From: Euryarchaeota archaeon UBA251
GTDB lineage: Archaea > Thermoplasmatota > Poseidoniia > Poseidoniales > Thalassarchaeaceae
Assembly: GCA_002497905.1 (NCBI GenBank)
Contig: DAFJ01000072.1
Span: forward strand, 1 to 13,498
Reading direction: 5' to 3'
Length of the DNA: 13,498 nucleotides
Shown: piece by piece, positions 1 to 6,409 of the stretch
Layout: every line of letters begins with the position of its first letter
Position numbering within the stretch: the first letter of the stretch is position 1
Notes under the pieces: model-generated
Databases searched by the model: none
Told to the model about the DNA's origin: nothing
The model's input: only the letters and a program-made list of their open reading frames with translations
Translations under genes and position numbers: made by a program

Positions 1-75
1 GCCTCACTATGGGCTACTCTCCACACTGCTTTGCCAGCGGTTTTGACTGGCTTACTGCTCTTTGCAATGGGTTGA
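1..75 (+). CDS. C-terminal end of a probable membrane protein (partial)
   Basis: Frame 1 is open from the window edge to a TGA at 73-75 and encodes 24 residues that are almost entirely hydrophobic, ending LTGLLLFAMG. This reads like the last transmembrane helix of an integral membrane protein whose body lies upstream of the window. Its end leaves 47 bases before the ATG of the tRNA hydroxylase gene at 123, which is normal spacing here and argues against that gene starting near base 9. The fragment is too short to name a family, and a chance open frame of this length cannot be excluded. Confidence 0.5.
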   Translation, partial: ASLWATLHTALPAVLTGLLLFAMG

Positions 76-122
76 ATCAACATCCGGTCCATTCAAGAAG
101 ATGGGTGCGCCCTTCACGGCTG

Positions 123-983
123 ATGGACACCTCTGTAGATTCATCATCTGGTGTCGTCGCCACCCCTGCCTTCCTCAACATCGCTGGCTACCGTTTCGTA
201 GATTTCGATGACTGGAAGGAATGGCGTGCTCCGCTTCAGGATCTATGTCATAATCATGGAATCAAGGGAACAGTCCTCTTGAGTGTAAACGGAATCAACT
301 TCTTCCTCGCCGGTAATGAATCAGCAGTCAAGGAATACATTCGCTTTATCGAGAAGGACGAACGCTTCCGAGATATTCCTTTGAAGGTTAGTCGCAGCAC
401 TTACCAGCCCTTCCGTCGGATGCTTGTGAGGCTGAAGAAGGAAATTATCTCTCTTGGCATGGATGAGATCAAGCCTGCAGAATCAACTGGTGAGCGAATT
501 TCACCTACAGAATTCAAGCAAATGTTGGATAATGGTGAGGAGGTCATTGTCCTAGATACACGGAATGACTACGAAACTCGTGTTGGAAAGTTCGAGAACG
601 CAGTGGAACTCGACATCACAACCTTCCGCCAATTTCCTGCGGCAGCAAGTGAACTTCCTGAAGAGTATCGAAACAAGACTATCGTCATGTATTGCACTGG
701 GGGAATTCGATGCGAGAAAGCTTCTGCAGTCATGATCAATCAGGGCTTTAGTGATGTTAGACAGTTAGATGGTGGTATCCTCGGCTATTTCGAAGAATGT
801 GGAGGTACTCATTGGGAGGGCGACTGCTTTGTATTCGATAAGCGAGTTTCCTTGAGTGATGATTTGGAAGAGGGCGATTTTGTCTTATGTTTCAATTGCC
901 GAAATCCACTCTCATTAGAAGAGCAGCAATCAGAACAGTATGTTATCGAGAAACACTGTCCATACTGCATTGAAGGAATCTAG
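123..983 (+). CDS. trhO: TrhO/YceA-family tRNA uridine(34) hydroxylase (rhodanese domain)
   Basis: The family catalyses oxygen-dependent hydroxylation of the wobble uridine of tRNA to 5-hydroxyuridine. The 286-residue product has the family order. An N-terminal ferredoxin-like domain (about 10-105) includes GTVLLSVNGIN and the signature QPFRRMLVRLKKEIISLG. A rhodanese domain (about 130-235) follows, with VLDTRNDYE and the active-site loop YCTGGIRCEK, catalytic Cys191. The C-terminal segment carries two CxxC pairs (Cys256/259 and Cys279/282) that could bind a metal, as in many homologues. I chose ATG 123: the frame is open back to base 9, but those 38 residues are not conserved-looking and overlap the upstream reading frame. 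In-frame GTG 105 is an alternative. No clear Shine-Dalgarno precedes either. The stop codon lies 5 bases before the next ATG, so the two genes are probably cotranscribed. The family is best known from bacteria and plastids, so acquisition by transfer is possible. Confidence 0.9.
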   Translation: MDTSVDSSSGVVATPAFLNIAGYRFVDFDDWKEWRAPLQDLCHNHGIKGTVLLSVNGINFFLAGNESAVKEYIRFIEKDERFRDIPLKVSRSTYQPFRRMLVRLKKEIISLGMDEIKPAESTGERISPTEFKQMLDNGEEVIVLDTRNDYETRVGKFENAVELDITTFRQFPAAASELPEEYRNKTIVMYCTGGIRCEKASAVMINQGFSDVRQLDGGILGYFEECGGTHWEGDCFVFDKRVSLSDDLEEGDFVLCFNCRNPLSLEEQQSEQYVIEKHCPYCIEGI

Positions 984-988
984 AGGTG

Positions 989-3900
989 ATGTTCTTGCAT
1001 ATTTCATGTAGGGCGTTAGCAGTATCTCTCGCCTTTCTCTTCTTTACGTCAGTCATGTTCTTTCCATCTGATGATTTGACAGGATTGGAAGATATAGAAT
1101 CTAACTTTTCATCAGCGCATAATGATCATTATGCTTGGGAATGGCTTGATGTTGGAGGTTCAGTTGATGAGGATTCTATCGGAGAGATGGTTGTGCTCCC
1201 TAATGGAGATGTAATCATCTCTGGGTATTTCAAATCATCAATCACAATCGATTCATGCACCGGGAATATGGCCCCTAACTCTAATTCTGGATTAAATTCA
1301 ATTTTCGTAGCGAAAATCAACAATAACGGGTCATGTGATTGGATAAATACAGTTTCAGGAAATGGTGATTCACCTAGGTCAACTAGCACTATTACGTCAT
1401 CAATAGCAATTCAGATTGATACAAATCAGAGTTTGTATGTGCATGCATCGGCAGATTCGGGTTTGTTCTTTTTTGATAGCATATCGTTGTCTGTAAGTTC
1501 AGGATATATCGCTAAGTTGTCCCCCAATGGGTCATGGGAATGGGCGACAGAGTTGTCATTTACTGCCAATGCGCAAGCGAGTATTGCTTTGAAATCGAAT
1601 GGAGATTTATTTGTCGCAACAAATAATCAAATTGTAACTTTTGATCAATCTGGTCAAACACAGACTGAGTTTGTATTCACTCCGACCTCAGGCTCGTTCC
1701 AGATTCTAGATTTAGTGTTAGATCACTCGGATAATATATTCCTAGGAGGGTGGTGGGGCGCAGGTACCATTTCGATGAATATTAACGGTACAAATATGAA
1801 TTATTTTACAGCCACAGCCCGACTATTTGTAATGAAGATTGATTCTAATGGAGATTATGAGTGGTTTTCTACAGCATCATATCCAACTAGTAGCTCAATG
1901 ATTCGAAGCATTTCTTTAGATGGAAACGGTAGTTTGTACGTATCAGGACATTTCTATGGGTATTTGGAATTAGGACCCACTTCGCTCAGTACTGGAGGTA
2001 CCCAACGCGGATTCGTTGCCGAACTAAATTCTACAGGAGATTGGGTCAGTGCACTGAAAATTAATTCTGCAAGTCACTCAATTGCAAATGACGTTCTTGC
2101 AACTTCAAATGGTGGATTTTTGGTAACTGGTGGCTTCGAAGGAATTCTATCTATGGGTTCAGTTTCACTCAATCCTTCGGGTGGACAAAGGGATATTTTC
2201 CTTCTTGAATTCAGTCAATCTGCATCCGCTGTATGGGGGCTTTCAGGTGGAGGCAACAGTAATGATCGAGGCTTACATATCGGAAACGATAGTGCTGGAA
2301 ATATCTACGTTAGTGGAGAGTCCTCCGGAAATTTCGTATTAGGTAGCCAATCTTCTGGAGGTTTCGGCGGCGTCGATGTTTTCTTGACTAGATTATCTCC
2401 AGATTATGACAAAGATGGAATCCCCGACGTCAATGACGATGATACTGATAACGACTTTGTCTTGGATAGCGTAGATCATTGTCCGTTCTCTTCTTTTGGG
2501 TTCCAATCTATTGCATCATTCGATCATGATGGGGATGGATGTGAGGATTCCTCAGAGGATTCAGATGATGATAATGATGGCATGGAGGATGGTCTTGACT
2601 CGTGTTCAAAGGGTCTAACAGGTTGGATTTCAAATGCAACAAATGATATCGATTCTGATGGTTGTATGGACGCTCTAGAGGACCTTGATGATGATCAAGA
2701 TGGATTCGAAGATTACGAAGATCTATGTCCTCGAGAGGCTGGTAATTCGAGTTACCCCTATGAGATGGGCTGTGTCGATTCCGACGGTGATATGAGGCCA
2801 GATATCCGTGATCCGTTCCCTAATGATAATCAAGAATGGAATGACCAGGACTTCGATGGAGTGGGCGATAATGCCGATGCCTTTGACACCGATCCAACTC
2901 AACATTCTGATGTAGATGGAGATGGCCATGGTGACAATCCGTTTGGTTTCGAAGGCGATTGGTTCCCATCCGATTCCACAAGGTGGAAGGATTCCGACCA
3001 AGATGGTGTTGCTGACGAGGATGATGCTTTCCCGAATGAACCTACACAAGTTTTGGATTCTGATGGAGATGGATATGGAGACAATCCATATGGGGAAAGA
3101 GGGGACGAGTTCCCGGATGACCCTAATGAATGGGCTGATTCAGATGGTGATGGAGTAGGGGACAACGCGGACGCCTTCCCATTCAATCCATCTCAGCAAT
3201 TTGATTCTGATGGAGATGGTTTTGGTGACAATCAGCGTGGTAGTTCAGCTGATAGGTTCCCGAATGACTCAACCCAATGGTCCGATATCGATGGCGACGG
3301 TTTTGGAGACAATATGACTGGAAACAATCCTGACATGTTCCCAACAGATCCAACTCAGCATTCCGATCGAGATGGGGATGGATACGGAGATGACCTGAGT
3401 GGGAGGTTAGCAGATTTGTTCCCAGATAATCCAACTCAATGGGCGGATGCAGATGGTGACGGGCTAGGTGACAATCAATCTGGAACCGATCCGGATTTAC
3501 ATTTATTCGATTTTGATAACGACGGTTACATCGATGCGCTCGACATCCTTCCGATGTTAGCTAGTCCAGGGGATCTAGATGCAGATGGTTGCCCTGATGA
3601 AGTAGATGTGTTCGACGATAATCCTAGGGAATGCTATGATTTCGATAATGATACCATAGGCGACAATGAAGATACTGATGACGATGGAGATGGTTGGTCC
3701 GATACCGAAGAAGACCGTCTTGGAACAGACTCAAAAGATCCCTTGAGCGTACCAGTGGATTCCTTTGAGGTAGTGATTCCTGGGACATCTGTCGGATTAG
3801 GTGCTTGGGATCTAATTGGGATGTTGGGGGGAATCCCTCTCTTCCTTTGGCTTGCATTTGGTTTTGTGACTCGTAATTCTAGGGCAGCTAGGTTCGAAAA

Positions 3901-4291
3901 TCGACTTAGAGAAGCAAGAACGCGAGATGAGTTAGAGAATATTGCTCTTGATTGGGAGTATGCGATGATGATGCGCCTTATTGGGCCTCATCAGGGCATA
4001 CGATTGGAACGAATTCGCGTAGAATTAGATGATAACATGGAATCAATGAATCAATCATTGTCCTCGTTAAAGCCAGACGGTGATGATCAGACTCATCTCG
4101 TTGTTGCTGAGATGGAGCAGCAGGGAAAAATACGCGAATCTGATTTGATGGACTCAGATATCCCAAGTAAACATATGACTGGAACTCAAGGTGATGACGG
4201 CTACGAATGGTTAGATCATAACGGCCGTCAGTATTTCCGTCAGGTGAACGAACCGGCATCTGATTGGGAAGAATGGAATGCATCCCCTTAG
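989..4291 (+). CDS. Giant secreted, membrane-anchored protein: beta-propeller-like half plus thrombospondin type 3 calcium-binding repeats
   Basis: About 1,100 residues (numbered here from a GTG at 986; ATG 989 is one codon later). Residues 1-27 form a signal peptide with a long hydrophobic core. Residues about 45-470 contain some six or seven imperfect blades of the type NGDVIISGYF...FVAKI..NGSWEWA, alternating short GG/SG strand motifs and Trp, as in SBBP-type beta-propellers. Residues about 473-922 are Asp-rich thrombospondin type 3 repeats (DxDGDGxGDN) expected to bind many Ca2+ ions. Residues about 943-961 form one transmembrane helix followed by RNSR, giving an outside N-terminus and a cytoplasmic tail of about 139 residues. 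The tail has a charged helical part and ends in an aromatic module (YEWLDHNGRQYF...DWEEW). Likely a surface adhesin, binding or structural protein; no catalytic motif is recognised. The propeller half looks more A+T-rich than its neighbours. AGAGGTGATG at the start gives only a very short ribosome-site spacing. Confidence 0.85.
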   Translation: MFLHISCRALAVSLAFLFFTSVMFFPSDDLTGLEDIESNFSSAHNDHYAWEWLDVGGSVDEDSIGEMVVLPNGDVIISGYFKSSITIDSCTGNMAPNSNSGLNSIFVAKINNNGSCDWINTVSGNGDSPRSTSTITSSIAIQIDTNQSLYVHASADSGLFFFDSISLSVSSGYIAKLSPNGSWEWATELSFTANAQASIALKSNGDLFVATNNQIVTFDQSGQTQTEFVFTPTSGSFQILDLVLDHSDNIFLGGWWGAGTISMNINGTNMNYFTATARLFVMKIDSNGDYEWFSTASYPTSSSMIRSISLDGNGSLYVSGHFYGYLELGPTSLSTGGTQRGFVAELNSTGDWVSALKINSASHSIANDVLATSNGGFLVTGGFEGILSMGSVSLNPSGGQRDIFLLEFSQSASAVWGLSGGGNSNDRGLHIGNDSAGNIYVSGESSGNFVLGSQSSGGFGGVDVFLTRLSPDYDKDGIPDVNDDDTDNDFVLDSVDHCPFSSFGFQSIASFDHDGDGCEDSSEDSDDDNDGMEDGLDSCSKGLTGWISNATNDIDSDGCMDALEDLDDDQDGFEDYEDLCPREAGNSSYPYEMGCVDSDGDMRPDIRDPFPNDNQEWNDQDFDGVGDNADAFDTDPTQHSDVDGDGHGDNPFGFEGDWFPSDSTRWKDSDQDGVADEDDAFPNEPTQVLDSDGDGYGDNPYGERGDEFPDDPNEWADSDGDGVGDNADAFPFNPSQQFDSDGDGFGDNQRGSSADRFPNDSTQWSDIDGDGFGDNMTGNNPDMFPTDPTQHSDRDGDGYGDDLSGRLADLFPDNPTQWADADGDGLGDNQSGTDPDLHLFDFDNDGYIDALDILPMLASPGDLDADGCPDEVDVFDDNPRECYDFDNDTIGDNEDTDDDGDGWSDTEEDRLGTDSKDPLSVPVDSFEVVIPGTSVGLGAWDLIGMLGGIPLFLWLAFGFVTRNSRAARFENRLREARTRDELENIALDWEYAMMMRLIGPHQGIRLERIRVELDDNMESMNQSLSSLKPDGDDQTHLVVAEMEQQGKIRESDLMDSDIPSKHMTGTQGDDGYEWLDHNGRQYFRQVNEPASDWEEWNASP
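2843..3445 (+). repeat. Eight tandem calcium-binding coding repeats with alternating 22- and 27-residue units
   Basis: Eight consecutive units, each starting DxDxDGxxD, occupy residues 620-820 of the surface protein (numbering from 986). Their lengths, counted from one unit start to the next, are 22, 27, 22, 27, 22, 27, 27, 27. The long unit carries an extra five residues around a conserved Gly before the D-FP-D/N-TQW segment. A ninth, degenerate unit begins at 3446. The repeat is at protein level; codons vary between units, so it is not a recent exact DNA duplication. Confidence 0.85.
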
Positions 4292-4333
4292 GGGTATTGT
4301 GTCAGTCGGGTTTAACCGACAGTCCTACCCGAC
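4284..4333 (+). repeat. Inverted-repeat cluster between the surface-protein gene and the helicase gene
   Basis: Three short inverted repeats sit here. CCCC-TTA-GGGG at 4284-4294 spans the TAG stop of the upstream gene. GTCGG at 4305-4309 can pair with CCGAC at 4316-4320 (5 pairs, loop of 6). GTCGGGT at 4305-4311 can instead pair with ACCCGAC at 4327-4333 (7 pairs, loop of 15). The last two pairings share the same left arm and exclude each other. No T-run follows, so this is not a classical terminator; it could be an operator, an RNA switch or chance. Confidence 0.45.
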
Positions 4334-4374
4334 AAGGGTTTGCGGACCTTAGATTCGACATTTGGAATAGGTAT

Positions 4375-4381
4375 GGGTGAT
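4375..4381 (+). promoter_or_regulatory. Ribosome binding site deciding the helicase start
   Basis: GGGTGAT lies 5 bases upstream of ATG 4387. It also lies 2 bases before ATG 4384 and overlaps TTG 4381, spacings that are too short. It therefore favours ATG 4387, whose product begins MSFTSLGL, the usual beginning of RhlE-type helicases. Confidence 0.6.
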
Positions 4382-4386
4382 TGATG

Positions 4387-5817
4387 ATGTCATTCACCTC
4401 TCTAGGTCTTTCAAAGGAACTTCTGCGGACTCTGGAAGAAGAGGGGTATGTCGAACCAACTCCAATTCAGGAACTTGCAATACCTCCTCTTCTCGAAGGC
4501 CGTGATGTGCTTGGTGTCGCTCAAACAGGAACTGGAAAGACCGCTGCATTCGCTCTTCCGGTCCTACAGAGGATTACAAATTCGAATCAAGGCGGACATA
4601 GGAATATTCGTGCTTTGATTCTCTCTCCTACACGAGAACTTGCTGCACAGATAGGTGAACGATTCTCAGCTTACGGTGCTAATCTTCCTCTATACCATCA
4701 TGTCATTTTTGGAGGTGTAAGCCAGAAACCACAGGTGAGGGCCGTTAAGCGTGGAATCGATATTCTGACTGCTACCCCTGGACGTCTACTAGATCTAATT
4801 TCTCAGGGTCATATCGACATATCCCATGTCGAATTTTTTGTTCTCGATGAAGCCGATCGAATGTTAGATATGGGTTTTATTCGAGATATCCGAAAGATTC
4901 TGAAAATGCTTCCTAAGACTAGGCAGAACCTCCTCTTCAGTGCAACGATGCCGAATTCAATATCTGAACTTGCAGGGTCATTTCTGCGCGATGCAGTCAG
5001 AGTAGAAGTCACTCCTGAGGAAGTTGCAGTTGATCGAATCGATCAACATATTCTATTTGTCAAGACCTCAGACAAGAAATACCTCCTTACAACTCTCATC
5101 AAGGAGAGGAATGTGGACAAAGCAATTGTTTTCACTCGAACAAAGCATGGTGCTAATCGTTTGGTTAAACAACTCGGGCATGCTGAAATCGAAGCAGTCG
5201 CGATTCATGGAAACAAGAGTCAAGGTGCTCGAACCAAGGCTCTTTCTCAATTCAAAAGTGGTGAAATTCCAATCTTGATTGCTACTGACATCGCAAGTAG
5301 AGGAATCGATGTAGATGGGATATCTCATGTGTTCAATTTTGATCTCCCCAATATCCCGGAGAGCTATGTACATCGTATAGGGCGAACGGCACGTGCAGGT
5401 AAAAGTGGCTCAGCCTTTGGTTTCTGTGATGATACAGAGAGCGGTTATCTTGTAGGAATTCAGAGATTACTCGGCCATGAAATCCCAGTGATTGAGGACC
5501 ACCCATACCATTTCCCTAAAGCAATCCCAAAGCCCGGTCAGAAGCCAGGAGAGGTCCGAAAGAAGAAATCACGTCACTCAAGAGCAGCAACACGTAAGCA
5601 ACCTGATCTTCGTCGTGAACGATCCGATCGGAGGCGGGCAGATGAAGGGCGTAGCCCTAGAGGAAATAATCCGAACCGAGGTCGACATAATCGTCCAAAA
5701 AACCATCATCCTAATTCATCTCAGAAAAGAGGAAATCGTGGCAATAAACATGGTTCAAATCGCTCAAGGAATTCAGGTGGCGACTCTAATCGTGGCCAAC
5801 GAAGACGACGACGTTGA
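4387..5817 (+). CDS. DEAD-box ATP-dependent RNA helicase, RhlE-like
   Basis: This is a 476-residue cytoplasmic RNA helicase that unwinds short RNA duplexes using ATP, as in ribosome assembly, RNA decay or cold adaptation. All core motifs are visible: Q motif (FTSLGL...EPTPIQ, residues 3-28), Walker A AQTGTGKT (46-53), PTRELAAQ, TPGRL, the DEAD box (154-157), SAT (185-187), the helicase C-terminal ATDIASRGIDV, and HRIGRTARAG (329-338). The N-terminal order and wording closely follow bacterial RhlE. After residue about 385 comes a low-complexity tail of roughly 90 residues rich in Arg, Lys, Asn, Gly and Ser, ending in a run of five Arg; such tails bind RNA non-specifically. It has 95 bases upstream with an inverted-repeat cluster and so probably its own promoter. 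It converges on the MocA-like gene with 5 bases between the two stops. Confidence 0.95.
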   Translation: MSFTSLGLSKELLRTLEEEGYVEPTPIQELAIPPLLEGRDVLGVAQTGTGKTAAFALPVLQRITNSNQGGHRNIRALILSPTRELAAQIGERFSAYGANLPLYHHVIFGGVSQKPQVRAVKRGIDILTATPGRLLDLISQGHIDISHVEFFVLDEADRMLDMGFIRDIRKILKMLPKTRQNLLFSATMPNSISELAGSFLRDAVRVEVTPEEVAVDRIDQHILFVKTSDKKYLLTTLIKERNVDKAIVFTRTKHGANRLVKQLGHAEIEAVAIHGNKSQGARTKALSQFKSGEIPILIATDIASRGIDVDGISHVFNFDLPNIPESYVHRIGRTARAGKSGSAFGFCDDTESGYLVGIQRLLGHEIPVIEDHPYHFPKAIPKPGQKPGEVRKKKSRHSRAATRKQPDLRRERSDRRRADEGRSPRGNNPNRGRHNRPKNHHPNSSQKRGNRGNKHGSNRSRNSGGDSNRGQRRRRR

Positions 5818-5822
5818 ACCAA

Positions 5823-6398
5823 TTATGACTCAAATCCAATCAAATCTTCTTCACGGTCAATATTGAGATGCAGTAGCGAATCATCGACTGGGATGTACAC
5901 CGGATTTACTAGATCGCGCAATGGCTGATCAGGATCAGGTTCAGCCATTATTCGTTCAATATCATCTGGCATCAGGAGAATGGGATGTCCACCTCGCCCA
6001 TCCTTTGATGGAGCGCAGCATTGATTCTGTTCAGAGAGTGTACGGACTGTTTCGACACTAAATCCAGGTCTGTCAACAGGGACGAGTAGCAGTCTGAACG
6101 GACGTTCCCCGCCTCTTTGAGAAATCAGATGTAGGATGCCACAACGAATTGTTCCAGTGCGCCCGAGGTCAGGAGTTGGATTCACCACTACAGTCGATTC
6201 CTGACATATTTGAGCGATATCGAGCATCAGTTCTTGACGGGTGACAATGACTGGATTGAGCCCCACATCTTGGAGTCGATTAACCAACATTCGAACAACT
6301 GGGACTCCTTCTACTTCGATGAGTGCCTTAGGTCGTCCTAGCCGCCGACTTGCTCCAGCGGCAAGTATCAGACAGTGCAACGGATGCGCCCCGCGCAT
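5823..6398 (-). CDS. MocA/MobA-like nucleotidyltransferase (probable molybdenum cofactor cytidylyltransferase)
   Basis: This 191-residue single-domain protein has the NTP-transferase (Rossmann-like) fold. The N-terminal nucleotide-binding loop LAAGASRRLGRPK is at residues 12-24; PVDRPGF in the middle corresponds to the metal-binding Asp region of the family. GRGGHPILL and the end VDDSLLHLNIDREEDL match the MocA branch, which transfers CMP from CTP to molybdopterin-Mo for xanthine-dehydrogenase-type enzymes. Assignment to MocA over MobA (GMP) or a related sugar or cofactor transferase rests on these segments and is not certain. No molybdoenzyme is present in the window. The start lies 9 bases after the acyl-CoA dehydrogenase stop, with GAGG overlapping that stop, so the two are translationally coupled. 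Confidence 0.8.
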   Translation of the reverse strand: MRGAHPLHCLILAAGASRRLGRPKALIEVEGVPVVRMLVNRLQDVGLNPVIVTRQELMLDIAQICQESTVVVNPTPDLGRTGTIRCGILHLISQRGGERPFRLLLVPVDRPGFSVETVRTLSEQNQCCAPSKDGRGGHPILLMPDDIERIMAEPDPDQPLRDLVNPVYIPVDDSLLHLNIDREEDLIGFES

Positions 6399-6405
6399 CG
6401 AATCG

Positions 6406-6409
6406 CCTC
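6406..6409 (-). promoter_or_regulatory. Ribosome binding site of the MocA-like gene, overlapping the upstream stop codon
   Basis: On the - strand GAGG is placed 7 bases before the ATG at 6398 and overlaps the TGA stop (6410-6408) of the acyl-CoA dehydrogenase. This arrangement supports cotranscription and translational coupling, and confirms the chosen ATG. Confidence 0.6.

Noticed and set aside
9..122. Possible N-terminal extension of the tRNA hydroxylase starting at ATG 9
   Set aside because: The 38 extra residues do not resemble the family N-terminus and overlap the end of a hydrophobic reading frame in frame 1; ATG 123 gives a normal family length.
2723..3186. Antisense and alternate-frame open frames across the Asp-rich repeat region
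   Set aside because: They arise because GAT/GAC/GGA-rich repeats lack stop codons in other frames; their products are low complexity, without motifs or start signals.
2843..3445. Tandem DNA repeat that could be taken for a CRISPR array
   Set aside because: Units are multiples of three bases, keep one reading frame, differ in length (66 or 81 bases) and have degenerate codons; there are no identical repeats separated by unique spacers.
4292..4380. tRNA or small RNA gene in the longest intergenic gap
   Set aside because: At 89 bases with only short competing stems, it shows no cloverleaf, T-loop motif or terminator; kept only as an inverted-repeat cluster.
5492..5866. 124-residue open frame on the + strand overlapping the helicase 3' end
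   Set aside because: It lies in another frame over the Arg/Asn-rich tail and runs into the convergent gene; no ribosome site or recognisable domain.
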